Part shown: positions 1-14,210 of the stretch, piece after piece
Numbering within the stretch: the first letter of the stretch is position 1
How the letters are laid out: every line of letters begins with the position of its first letter
Source of the DNA: Cheilinus undulatus
Taxonomy: Eukaryota > Chordata > Actinopteri > Labriformes > Labridae
Direction of reading: 5' to 3'
Assembly (NCBI RefSeq): GCF_018320785.1
Contig: NC_054881.1
Span: 43,500,424 to 43,564,423 of the forward strand
Length of the DNA: 64,000 nucleotides
Program-made: the position numbers and the translations under genes
Notes under the pieces: generated by a model
Database searches by the model: none
Told to the model about the DNA's origin: nothing
The model's input: the letters and a program-made list of their open reading frames with translations, nothing else

Positions 1-424
1 AGAAAGCAGGCAGGGCCACAGACACAGCAGAGATGCAGAGAAGCAGACCTCACAGGTTTCATAGGAAACGACTGATTTTATTGATCATTTTTATCTGAAT
101 TATCAGGTGAACCTGTGTTTAACCTCGTGTTTAGTAAATTGGATTATCACCTAAATTAAAATGTGCAGAAACAAACGCTACATCTGTCTAAGGCAACTTC
201 AAAGGTGCTTTAGCAACAAGCTAGCTAACGCAGACGTGCATCCTTGCGTGTCAGAGTCTCCAGATCTCCGTGCTCGTGGCTCTTGAATATTGAATTTTCT
301 TTGAGGTAATGTTGTGCATCCCTTCAAAAAGCACCAGAATGGTCTGAAGAAGTAAAGAGATGAAGCTTTAACATGTTTGATGTTTTCTTTTCTTTGGGGG
401 AAAAAGTTTGATCTGAAACCGTGA

Positions 425-3581
<3,157 letters not shown>

Positions 3582-3935
3582 GGCTGACGGACCCCAGTTT
3601 GAGCCTCGTACTGGGAGGGGGCGGGGCCAGGTGGGAGGAGGAGCCAGCTGATTGGACAATGAGGTTCCTCAAAGCTCCTCGTCTGTCCTCGAAAAGCCAA
3701 ACGAACTTTTGTTTGAAGGAAAAGATGTTTGACGTTCCAGCGTGAGAAATTAACAACCGATCATTCTCCTTAAACATTACTCTCTTCCTCTGCGCTCATA
3801 GCTAAACTTTATCACACTGATGTGGAAATATTTACTCCTCTGTCTCTGGACAGACTCTAACATGAACCGTGTCCCAGTTGTTGATGCCTAATATTCTCCT
3901 AGAGATGTATGAATAAAAAATACCTGAGTGAGCTT
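3582..3935 (+). other. prrc1: prrc1 3' UTR with poly(A) signal
   Basis: Sequence after the prrc1 stop codon. A canonical AATAAA lies at 3912-3917, about 330 bases after the stop, so cleavage is expected at roughly 3930-3940. The exact end is inferred; no transcript evidence is available. Confidence 0.6.
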
Positions 3936-4900
3936 TGAGAGAGCGTACGTTAAAATTCAGTCGAGCTGGAGACTCAGAATACTGAGGAATGACGCGCTAA
4001 AAATGTTTTATTGAAAAAGTTTTCTTTATTCCATGATATCAGCATTTATCAGGGAGGAATTTCAGAATAATTTCATTTTTTAAGAATGTCTTTAGAATGA
4101 AGAAGCGAGAAGAGATCGATGGCTATGAAGTCAAAGGTTTAGGCGCCGTGGTTAAAGTCTGCGGCTCCTTTCCTGCCGGTCGTTCTTCTCTCTCTCTCGT
4201 CACTTTCGGGTGTTTTGCCAGGATTTAAATGCTCCAACATTTACACACTTTAAACCTGATGAAAGTCTTTCTGGTGGAGGGTCTGTGATGAGGAACGTTT
4301 TTATTTGATAACACCCTTTTTGTCCTACCTTTCTTTAGACTCAGTAACAGACATTTTTATTATTCTTTATTGCACATATTGGACAAAGAAAAGGAAAAAA
4401 AAAACAATACAGAATAAAACAAGGAATATGATACTCTCTGAAGTCAGAGGATGAGTAAACGTGCAGGAGAAGCCAAAGAAACCCGAGCGGGCTTGGCGAG
4501 TGAAAACGAAACATTCAAATGAGCATCAAATAGTATAAATTATTACAATACAACTCAAAAAGTGTTAAAATATAAAGAACAATGTCCTGACAGGAGAAAA
4601 CACTAAACAGAACTGAGGTAGACTATAATGTCAGAGAATAATTAAGAGTTTGTTGTGCTTAATTGGACATTTTTAGGGCAGATCATTCTTTAGCATCATA
4701 TTAGTCACAATCTTTAGTTTGAATAATACAATAACTCACAGAAGTCCAAAATCTGAGTGTTTAACCTCTCAGTGTCTAAAGAGAAATTAATATCCACGCT
4801 GACATATCAGGCACATGCATTTCTCTGCAGAACATCGGCTCTGTCCACCGTCCTAACTGCACTAAAAACTTAAATAAAGCTTGAAAAATTACTTTATAGG
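3936..4900. other. Spacer downstream of prrc1, no gene seen
   Basis: AT-rich unique-looking sequence without a supported open frame, RNA gene or clear repeat. Confidence 0.6.
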
Positions 4901-4904
4901 TCAC

Positions 4905-6100
4905 TGGTACCACTTTATTTTCAGGAGTCTGCACAGGACCAACATGACAGCTGTCTCTGGTAGGCGTTATGGACATTTACGAATGTTGTTTTTAGTGTTA
5001 TTCAGCAGTTTTTTCTCCTTTAATGCAAAGCTTACATTGTTTGCTTTGTACTGTAAAGTAAGGCTGTAGCCGTCTTAAAATAATTCAGAGTTTTTACTCT
5101 TGTGGCTCTCCGGCAGAGGAAAAGCTGCAGAACAAGCAGACAGAGTCCAAGATACGCTGGAGTCTTCCTCTCTTTACTGGGACGTCCTGAGGTGTTTGTA
5201 GAAGTAGCTGTGATTTATTACCCTCCTAAGACCCTGCATCCACATATGAGGACATTACATTTTGGCTTTCCTACTCTATAGCAATCATTTTTAGTATTAA
5301 AATTGATGAAATAATTGTCCAAAATGTCCATTCAAGTTTAAGGTATTTGCTTGAAATGCTGGGATAATTTGCTGTTTGGGTATTTTAGGGAATTTGCTTG
5401 GAAAATATCAAGTATTTTTATGGAAATTAAGAAATTAATTCATTTCAGTTTTTCTATTCTTTTCATTTTTTTTTGCATTTTCATGGGAATATGGGGAATT
5501 TATTTCTAAATTTTAGGGGAATTGGATTGAAAATTTTGGGTTCAGGATTTTCCTTTGAAATTTTCAGGATTTTTCTCAGAGATTTTTGGGGCTTCGGGAT
5601 GTTTCCATCATTTTTATGGAATTTTGGAAAATGTTTTTGAAAATTTCTAAAGTTTGCCAAGAAATTTGACGGGGAATTTGCTTTAAGATTTTCAGGAATT
5701 TGCATTGGATTTTTGAGGAAATTTCTAGACTTTTTCAGGCTTTATGAGGGATTTTCACTGAAAAATTTGATGAGGATCTAAAGAAATAATTGGGTATTTT
5801 TCATGGGACTCTTTAAAAATATGTTTAAGAATTTTCTAAGAAATTAGAATTTTATAAATCATGGAACTTTTTGGTTTTGGAAAGGAAAATTTCCAAGAAA
5901 TTCCTTTTCAACAACAAGACTGATATTTTATCCCAAATAAGTGGGAGAAACTCCAAACAAAGGCTCGGGTCTCAGGAGGTTAAAGGTGGCATAAAAACTC
6001 TAAATGACAACATTCACAAACGTCCTTAAAGCGTCCGTGTCAGCGACAGGTTTCATGATTCTGTCATGTCTCTCATGTAAACCTCTTTAAATAAAGTTTT
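4905..6100. mobile_element. Inverted-repeat element with a second element nested inside
   Basis: The left arm (about 4905-5045: ACTTTATTTTCAGGAG, CAACATGACAGCTGTCTCTG, ACGAATGTTGTTTTTAG) matches the reverse complement of the right arm (about 5990-6100) with small indels. Between the arms sits the TTAA-type element at 5218-5983. This suggests an old palindromic DNA transposon later invaded by another. Borders are approximate and no target duplication was resolved. Confidence 0.5.
5218..5983. mobile_element. TTAA-type non-autonomous element with decayed GGGAATTT interior (copy 1)
   Basis: The left end reads TTACCCTCCTAAGACCC and the reverse complement of the right end reads TTAACCTCCTGAGACCC, so the termini are inverted repeats next to TTAA-like sites. 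The inside (about 5320-5900) is low complexity: a degenerate short repeat rich in GGGAATTTG and GGATTTT. Further copies with the same ends lie at 22111-22766 (opposite orientation) and from 36738. No transposase remains. Confidence 0.7.
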
Positions 6101-6478
6101 ATCTCATTTAATCAAAAACAGGCTTGACAAAAAAAGTTAAATGAAGTAAAAATGTGGAAAACTAAAATCAAACGTGTCCCTATAATAGCAGTAAAATGCA
6201 CTAAAGTCGCAGTTATTCGGCTGTTTTCTATTAAAGCAGAAATAAGTGAGTAATCCTGAAACTGCATTCTGCCGTTCTTCGCCGTATCGTAGCTCCCTGA
6301 TTGGGTGATTCTGCCGCAGCGTCACGTCTGTCTCGTTCCAGAGTTTAATTCAAGCAAACATGCGAATCAGAAACGTCCCAGAATGCTCTGCAGCAGGAAA
6401 CCGGCCCGGTCTGCAGGCTGTGGTTATGGGGTCAGAGATGTGGTTTATGATCACACTCCCGGGACAAATACTCTACTG
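6101..6478. other. Spacer, nothing recognised
   Basis: No supported coding region, RNA gene or repeat between the nested element and the hAT element at 6479. Confidence 0.5.
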
Positions 6479-6928
6479 CAGGGGTGTCCAAACTATGGCC
6501 CGGGGGCCAAATGTGGCCTGTGATTCAATTTCAATAAGCCCACACAAATTAGAGAGATAAACTGAATGTGGCCCATAGTTGAACGTGAAACTTGTTCCCT
6601 GTAGTTTCAGACGTGGCCTTGCTAATTCTGTAAACATTTAAAAAGCAGAGCTTTTCTGTTTTTGGTGACTAAATGAGACAAAGCCGTAAACCATAAACAC
6701 TGGAAACCAAAATAATAGTGATATGTTGCACTGATGGATTATGGCAGTAACAATAGTGTTCAAGAGGGTGGAGCCAGGACCTCCTGGAATCTGATTGGTC
6801 CCCCCAAAATCCTTGCCATGTCCCCTTAATCTACCACTTAGTCACCCTCAGCCAATAAGCATATTTTAACCCCATTATGCTGGTGATACGCTCAAGGCCA
6901 GGTCTGAGGCACAGCTCGGACACCCCTG
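6479..6928. mobile_element. hAT-type non-autonomous element, 450 bp
   Basis: Starts CAGGGGTGTCCAAACT and ends GGACACCCCTG, the classic short hAT inverted terminus. The flanks are an 8-bp target duplication with one mismatch: CTCTACTG (6471-6478) and CTCTGCTG (6929-6936). No coding remnant. Confidence 0.88.
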
Positions 6929-6936
6929 CTCTGCTG

Positions 6937-7610
6937 TGATTCGTTAGTTCTGCTTAACAAACTGTAAACATGGCTGTTAGCATCATGCTAACCTTCTGCT
7001 AGCATGGATGGAGGTCTTCACTGATATTCTGATTCTACTGCTGGTCTTAAAGTGTGTTTTCTTCCAACAGTTGTTGCCTTTTAGCTTATTTTGCACCTTG
7101 TTAACCAGAGACATCTCTTGTAAATAATTCTTGATGTAACGTCTGGAAAAACCAGACTGGCTAACCCTGCAGTCCTCCTGATCCTGGTCTTTACTGTAGA
7201 CCTGTTCTCGTCATCGTGTGCTGTGTGATAATCACTCTAACATGAATTTATTCACAGAAACTCAACATTTAGCTAAAGCCCATCTACAGATGGTTCTCTC
7301 CAGTGTGAGGCCACAGTAGCCGTTATGAAGCCTAGCGTTGCTGCTGCCACATCTACAGACCCGGTGAAGTCAGATCTAACGTTTGTGTCTGAACACTCAG
7401 AAATGCGTGAAAACTCTGAGACCTACATGGGACTGAACTCTGGATTTAGACTGTTACAAAGTTTTCACCTCTTTCCTGGCTGGGTTTAATGTGGGCGGGG
7501 CTAATATGTGGGCTGGTGATGTCACCAGCCCACATATTAAATGCTGTTAATTTCATTGTGAGGTAAATTTACCAAATCTGTCAGCCACAGTGGTCTATGG
7601 ATCACTGAAA
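6937..7610. other. Spacer between two hAT elements
   Basis: Unique-looking sequence. It contains a local short palindrome around 7500-7545 (GGGCTAATATGTGGGCTGGTGATGTCACC-type hairpin, given here only by its key bases). No gene was supported. Confidence 0.5.
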
Positions 7611-8176
7611 CAGCGATACTCAACCTGTGGCTCTGGGGCCACATGTGGCTCTTTGGTGATGATTTGTGGCTCTTCTTGTCTTAATTTGAGACATTTTTGT
7701 CATTTTTACCACTTCTTTTTAACACTTTTATCCTGATTTTTGTATTTTTGGCCCCTTGTTGCCTGTTTTTGCCACTTCTCACCATGTAAGTTTCCTTTTG
7801 CAGTTAAATTAATTCCCATTTTTCCACCCTTTTTCTTATTTTTGCCCATTTGAGCCACTTTTCACTCATTTTTTGCCACTTTCAGACCATTTTTGCCACC
7901 TGTAACTCATTTTTTGCCACTTCTCACCCACTTAAGCTGCCTTTTATAATTAAATATCACTTTTTGCAGATTTTCCCACCTTTTTTGGATAATTTTTTGC
8001 CACCTGTAGCTTATTTTTGGTCACTTCCTGCCCTTTTTTGTCCTATTCTGCCCTTTTTCGCCCTTTTCTCCCAGTGTTTGCTGATTTTCGACCACTTTTG
8101 GGACCTTTTCACTTCTTTTAATCGCCATTTTTCTCCAGATTGCGGCTCTTTGGTTGGTCAGGGTTGAGTATCGCTG
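7611..8176. mobile_element. hAT-like element with decayed TTTTTGCCACTTTT interior
   Basis: The ends are inverted repeats: CAGCGATACTCAACC on the left and GGTTGAGTATCGCTG on the right, with subterminal GTGGCTCTGGGG / GCGGCTCTTTGG. The interior (about 7680-8130) is a degenerate tandem repeat of CCATTTTTGCCACTTTT type. No clear target duplication survives (left CACTGAAA, right ATTTAAAT). Confidence 0.75.
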
Positions 8177-9024
8177 ATTTAAATTCAGAACAGAGATCTG
8201 AGAGGAAACAGACTTTGTCTCTTCTCTGGACCAGAGCCAGGCAGGTAAGGTCAGGGGGCGGGGCTAACAGCATGAGTGCTTTCCTCCAATCAGATTGTAG
8301 CATTATGTAAATTGAGTGGGCGTGGCTTCAGCTCATTCACAGACACGCCCCCACCATCCTGCCTCATTTTCATGATTTTGAGGTTTAATTTCACAAACTT
8401 AGAGATGTTTAATCTGACTGAGATTTGATTTAGAGGTTCAGAACACAGTGAGCTGTGGTACCACAAACCTAAACACAGATTCATCTTCACTTTACGGGGT
8501 CTTTAAACTTCCACTGATGCCGTTAACAGCTGGGACACCGCTCACATCGTCTGATGAGATTTTTCTGTTAATTTTTGTGTTTTAGTTAAAAAGAAAATCC
8601 TGGCGTTATCTCTGTTGATTCTTTTTTTAATGACTGAAAATGCCAACATTGTTCACTGTTTAACGTGTCGGTCCTGATCAATGTAGCAGGATGCTAACAG
8701 CAGCTCTGCTTCTGTTGACTTTGTCTCCTTTAAATGTGCCTTTTTACACAAAATAAATCACTCTGACGGTGATTCTAAGAAGGAGTTCTTGTTTTTTCAC
8801 TGTTAGAGTTAAATAAGGTTGAATGAAGGTGATGTTTGACATGTTTGGGGCCTAAAAGCTGTTCATCCCGCACATGCGTGCTCGTTCAGGAGGAAATCAG
8901 CAGACTTTACTGAGATTTACTGATGAGAAGCATTGAGAAATAATCGGCCACACGCTCCTGTACTTTAGCGCTGAGTTTAGACGGCAGGGTTTGAACAGCT
9001 CCACAGTTTCAGTCCCACAGAATC
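8177..9024. other. Spacer, nothing recognised
   Basis: No supported gene or repeat. Short open frames here lack recognisable domains. Confidence 0.5.
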
Positions 9025-9032
9025 ATCTAGAA

Positions 9033-9540
9033 CAGTGATGCTCTACATGGGGCTCTTCTGCGTCTTCATTTGAGATATTAGCCCCAGAAAACCTTAAAAA
9101 AGGGAAACTATGACCCTGGAAATGATCCATTACAAGTCACATTGATCAGTTTGAATCCTTATTAGCATTTTTTACCATTTTTTTCATTTTTTTGCTACTT
9201 TTCATCCATTTTTACTGCTTTAAGCCCACTTTTGGCGTTTCTTTTTGTCACTTTTGCCCTTTTTCACTACTTCTATCCCTTCTTTGCCACCATTTTTTCC
9301 TCTTTTATCCTGCTTTTGCTATTTTCAAATTGTTCTTTTTTGCCACTTTTTGTCCATTTAACCTGTTTTGCCATTGAATGCCAGTTTTCAGCATTCTTGC
9401 CACTCTTTTGCTGCTGTTTGACCATTATACTTTTATTGCCACTTTAATCCATTTATGCCGCTGTTTAGTTTTCACCACTTACACTGTGGCTCTTGTAAAG
9501 GCATTTTTCAACAGTTTGGCTCTCTGGTGGCGTAACGCTG
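9033..9540. mobile_element. hAT-like element with decayed TTTTTGCCACTTTT interior
   Basis: Bounded by CAGTGATGCTC at the left and GTAACGCTG at the right, and flanked by ATCTAGAA (9025-9032) and ATCTAGAG (9541-9548), an 8-bp duplication with one mismatch. The interior (about 9165-9480) is the same CCATTTTTGCCACTTTT low-complexity repeat as in 7611-8176. The subterminal GGGGCTCTTC / TTTGGCTCTCTGG also resembles that element, so both belong to one subfamily. Confidence 0.78.
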
Positions 9541-9548
9541 ATCTAGAG

Positions 9549-10560
9549 CTACCAGCTGGTGGTTTAACGCAACAATCTACAGGAAGGGCTGGAGGGCTTC
9601 GACCTCCAAATCCAATCAGATCCTCCTTGGGTCGAAGTGGAACTTTGTGTAAACTTTGAAGAGAACCCTGGGAGTATTGTTGACATCGTTCTGCAGGAAT
9701 GACCCCCATGAACGATGTGAAGAACCCCCCCCCCCCAGTCGGTCTTTGTGATCCCTCTGCTCATGCTCTGGTACTTTAGAGCACCTGCCCTGGTTTGACA
9801 GTTTGTATTCTAATCACTGTTAGAGCCTCACTGATCCACTGCTGGTCATGTTTCAGACGTTACTTCCTGTTTCCTGCTGCAGGATCAGATTTTTATTCAG
9901 CGTGTGGATGAACCAGAGTCCTCTCAGTTTGCTCTGCTTTATATTCTGCAGGCGTTCAGTCCCATCGCTCTCTCTGCAGACAGAGGTCATGTTCTTTTAT
10001 ATTTATTTACTGTCGCTCACGCAGGAACCTTTCTAGCGTCTTCTCTAACGTTAACCAAGCTTGGAGATCTCTGCAGATCCTCAGCTCCTGTTAGGACTCT
10101 GATGAGGAAGACTCTAGTCTGCTGAGCCTTAATTAGAGCGGAGGAAGAGTATCGGGTATTTCACATCAATGATTCATGTAGCCCGGGGGCGGGAATCCTT
10201 TCTTACCACAGGAGCTCTGATTCATGCTGGCACGGACATCAAGGTGAGCGTGGAGGCCTCAGGCTCATCACCTGCTCGTCTTCTTACTCTACCTGCACGC
10301 CTGTCGTTTCCCCTGAAGGTCGCCGTAGCAACTGATTACAGTGAAGATGAGTTCAAACGAGCGCCTGCAGAAATGAAGCAGTGCTGCATTAATTATCACG
10401 CCCTGTGCTTTTATTCTAACCTGATGGAGGCAGAACCAGCAGAGAGAGTTTGTTACTGAGTTTACAGCAGTCCGGTGGTCCTCTATCTGCACCAGCAGCT
10501 CTGCAGAAGGCTGATCTGATGTTGGAGTAAAGCACGCCAACACCGGGCTGAGGAGGGACC
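9549..10560. other. Spacer with a C12 tract
   Basis: A poly-C run lies at 9725-9736. The rest has no supported coding region. From about 10440 rightward it may already belong to the Tc1-like relic that is clear from 10567. Confidence 0.45.
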
Positions 10561-10566
10561 AATCAT

Positions 10567-10906
10567 CTTCTCTGTTTCCAGTCAGATGATGAGTCTGGGT
10601 GTGGAGGATGCTGGGAGAACGTTACCTGTCTGACTGTGAAGTCTGGTGGAGGAGGGATCATGGTCTGGGGCTGGTTTTCAGGGTCTGGTCTAGACCCCTT
10701 ATCTCCAGTGAAGGCCAGTCTTAATGCTTCATGAGGAAGGCCGTCTTCTATTCCAGCAGGACTGTGGCCCAGAGACCAGAGAAGGACTAGAAAGACTAGA
10801 GTCCTGACCTCAACCCCATCCAGCACCTTTGGGATGAACCGGAGCAGAGATTGTGGTCCAGGTCTTCTGGTCCAACATCAGATCCTTACCTCAGAAAAGC
10901 TCTACA
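10567..10906 (+). pseudogene. Tc1/mariner-like transposase fragment, broken
   Basis: Conceptual translation in shifting frames gives SGGGGIMVWGWFS, then SPDLNPIQHLWDE, then SRSSGPTSDPYLRKAL. These match the GGGxxMVWGxFS, SPDLNPIEHLWDE and SRPTSVPDL blocks of Tc1-family transposases (DDE domain, second and third catalytic regions). At least two frameshifts separate them and the N-terminal DNA-binding part was not found. The hAT element at 10908 begins right after the relic, so it probably inserted into or beside it. Confidence 0.75.
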
Positions 10907-10907
10907 C

Positions 10908-12102
10908 CAGGGCTCATCAAGTCCATCTGCACAAGGGCCAGATTTATTCTCCACAGAGACCCTGGGGGCCGGACTTTCAAATCCACAAGAATTAAATAAA
11001 TGTTTTGGTCTGATTGAAATATTATTGTAGTAGTATTTGTATTTTCTTTCAAAAAGCAGGACATTTTTAGTCATAACCAGTGAGATCTATTCCCCATTTT
11101 TGACACTTTTTGCCCATTTTTCCCTCTTTTACCATTTTTTGCAAGATTTTAACCCCTCGTAACCCCTTTTCCTGCATGTTTTACCCACTCTTTTATCCAT
11201 TTTTGCCACTTTTAAACCCTTTTCATTACATTTTTTCAACAATTATTGCAACTTTTAAATCAATGTTTGCCACTTTTCACCCATTTTGCCACTCTTTAAC
11301 CCCTTTTTTATACTTTGCCAGGCTATTTCTGCTGTTTTTGCCACTTTTAACCAATTTTTTATACTTTTTGCCTCTTTAACTCATTTTTTTTCAATTCTTT
11401 AGCCCATTTTAAACCACTTTTTCTGCATATTTTATCCTCTTTGTGTCAAGAAGATAAAATATGTGGCAAATTTGTAGCAAAAATAGAAGAAAAGTGGCAA
11501 AATGGAAAAAAGAGTGGCACATAGGGGATAAAACATGCAAAAAAAGGGATTTAAAGAGGTTAAAATCTTTCAAAAAGTATCAACGAAGGGTTAAAAGTGG
11601 AAAAATGGTTTTAAAGTTGCAAAATTTGTCGAAAAAAATGTAATAAAAGTGGTTAAAAAGTGGCAAAAATAGAAGAAAAGTGGCAAAAATAGATAAAAGA
11701 GTGGCACAAAGGGGATAAAACATGCAGGAAACGTGGTTTAAAAGGGGTTAAAATCATGTAAAAATTGGGTCAAAGAGGCATCAAGTATTAAAAAGGGGTT
11801 AAAAGTGTTAAAATGGGTTATTATTGGTGCTAAATGACGATTAGGGAGGGCCCATTCTCTGTGATTTTCAGGGGTCCAGCTAATCCTGTTGTCAGGTCTG
11901 CTGCATTCAAGAGAACAGGATAGATCTCACTGGTGATGACTAGAAATGTCCTGCAGTTTAAAGGAAAATACAAATACTACTGCAGTAATATTTCAGTCAG
12001 ACCAAAATATTTATTTAATTTTTGTGTATTTCAAAGTCCGGCCCCCAGAGTTTCTGTTAAGACTAAATCTGGCCCTTGTGTAGATGGACTTGATGACCCC
12101 CG
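10908..12102. mobile_element. Fold-back hAT-type element, 1.2 kb
   Basis: Long inverted ends: the left begins CAGGGCTCATCAAGTCCATC and the right end, reverse-complemented, begins CGGGGGTCATCAAGTCCATC. Similarity continues about 70 bases through AAGGGCCAGATTTA and CTGGGGGCCGGAC. Inside, the CCATTTTTGCCACTTTT repeat runs one way at about 11090-11430 and its reverse complement (AAAAGTGGCAAAAAT) at about 11460-11820, so the whole element can fold on itself. Flanks CTCTACAC (10900-10907) and GTCTACGA (12103-12110) share TCTAC, a decayed 8-bp duplication. Confidence 0.85.
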
Positions 12103-12107
12103 GTCTA

Positions 12108-12262
12108 CGACTTTCTAAAAGAAGAAGAAGAAGAAGAAGCACAGAAACAGTCCTGAACGACTTTCTAAAAGAAGAAGAAGAAGAAGAAGCACAGAAACAG
12201 TCCTGAACGACTTTCTAAAAGAAGAAGAAGAAGAAGAAGCACAGAAACAGTCCTGAACGACT
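12108..12262. repeat. 50-bp tandem repeat, about 3 copies
   Basis: Units start at 12108, 12158 and 12208, each CGACTTTCTAAAA, then a run of GAA triplets, then CACAGAAACAGTCCTGAA. The copies are essentially identical, so the array is young. It abuts the right flank of the fold-back hAT element. Confidence 0.95.
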
Positions 12263-14210
12263 CTTACAAGCCCGTGGGTTCACCCTGAAGAGTTGAATCT
12301 ATTTTATTAAAGCTGACGCTTCTTTTCTAGGTTTGTGGAACAAAGCTACCTCTGTTTTTTTTGGCGTTTGCTCTAACAGCTCTGAAATCCTCTAAAAGCT
12401 CAGACCTGGATCCAGACTGTGGTCCTGCTGATGTTCGGAGGTTTGTTGGCCTCGCCTCTCTGTGGTCACCTTTACCAGGAGATAAAACTACCGGTTAGGA
12501 TGCTGAGAAGACCATCTCCCCTGTCTGTCTGAGCCCAGCTCTCCTCGTCTTCCTCGTCTTCCTCGTCTTCCCTGCCTCAGCTGAAAAGTTTCTCTGTAGT
12601 TAAAATTCCTCCCGTGTCCTCTCGGTAATCCTCAGATTATTCACTTCCCATGTCTCTGCCTTTAATAAGCTTCCAGAAGAATCCCAGGACATTCGGGGTG
12701 TTAAATATCTGATCACAGCTTCATTAAGGCCTCAGGCTGACAGCTAAACCCTCAGACCGGAGCGGCGCCATGTTTCCTCAGAGCTGAGCCCCATCTGAGG
12801 ATCTGATGGAGAACAGGAGAACAGGTCTGAGCCTTTCAAACAGGACTCTAATAACCTCTTCAGGCTTTTCTAACATAAACCTGTGTCCCTGACCTGTCCA
12901 CAATCCCCTCAAGTATCAGAAATTCCAGATTTTTGTCTCTTTTTGGGCGCTTTCAACCCCTCGTTGCCACTTTTTACAACATTTGGCTTCTTTCCTAAAT
13001 GATCTAACTCTTCTCCGTTAAAGCTGTCTCAGCTGTTTTCTGGAACCTTCACATTTGTGCCCATCAGGCTGAGCTGTGAAGTCTGACCTCCCTGATTGGA
13101 CTGTATCAGTGTGAACATCCATGCTGTTAAAATCACGAATGAACAGGTGGTTCTGTTTTTATTAAAGGGGTTCACATTTCTGAAAAGGTGAATTCTACTG
13201 CAGCATAAATGAATAAACTCGTGTTTGGTAGCTCTGATCAGAGTGGTTAACATTTAAACATGGTATCACAGGCTGGGCCTCCATGGCCCCCCATTTGGCC
13301 AGGCCCAGAAAAGTCTCCCCTTGCCCCCCCCCATGAGCAGCCTTGCCTGGAGGAATGGAGAAGGCCTGGAGGATATACGGCCATGGCGAGGCCGAGCAGA
13401 CGGCAGCGTGGCAAAGATGAGGGAGTCTCCATAAAAACATGAACTTTTCACACCAGAACATTTATTTCTGCTGCTAACATGGACGTCAGAACCCGGGTGT
13501 GGATCAGACCTCTGAGTCTCCAGCTGAGTAACGGGGCTCATCTTTGTGTTTTAGGCCAACAGGCTGTTGGGTTGTATTTAGGTCACTACTGTCACCTCGC
13601 TCTGTTTCTCCTCTCTCTCTCTGCAGTCTGTGATGCATCAAAAATCGATGCTAGGTCTCTGTGGGGACTGTATAACGCGTCTGCATGCTGCAGGTCGATA
13701 CCGTTCACAGGAAGAGCCTGCAGAGTCTTCCTCCCTCACGTATAGTCCTTTACAGTTCAGGACGCGCTGCTCAATACTCATTAAAACAGAAACCTCTGCT
13801 CGCTGAGACGGAGAGGAGGATTGAAACAGAGCTGTCACTGCTCCTGTCACTGCCTCGTCTTTAAAGCACAGATATGTGGACGTGGAGATTGTTTATGGAG
13901 GAACAGCTGAGCTGTGACGGGTTTTAGTGCTGATAACTCGTCTACATAAAGTGACCTTGTGAAGTCCTAACAAGGGGGCCAGCATGGACCGCTGAGGATG
14001 CTTTCACCTCTCAGCTGTCTGATTTAAAACAACTCAGTTCTGTTTAACTAGTCAGTACAGGTCGTTTATGCTGGTGTGGATCAAACCCTGGTCCAGACCT
14101 GTTCGGCTCCTGGTCTCTGCCTGGTAAACGACTTGGTCCTTAGAGCTCAGCACACAGTGATTAATGTCTTTATAAAAGTCATGTTATATAACATAACAGA
14201 GTACAGTCTG
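12263..14210. other. Spacer with a fragment of a dispersed repeat
   Basis: About 12858-12935 matches the left part of the dispersed element at 23460-23912 (CAGGCTTTTCTAACAT, then CCTGTCCACAATCCCC). The rest has no supported gene. The segment 13255-13430 is GC-rich with several short overlapping open frames but no recognisable protein. Confidence 0.5.
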
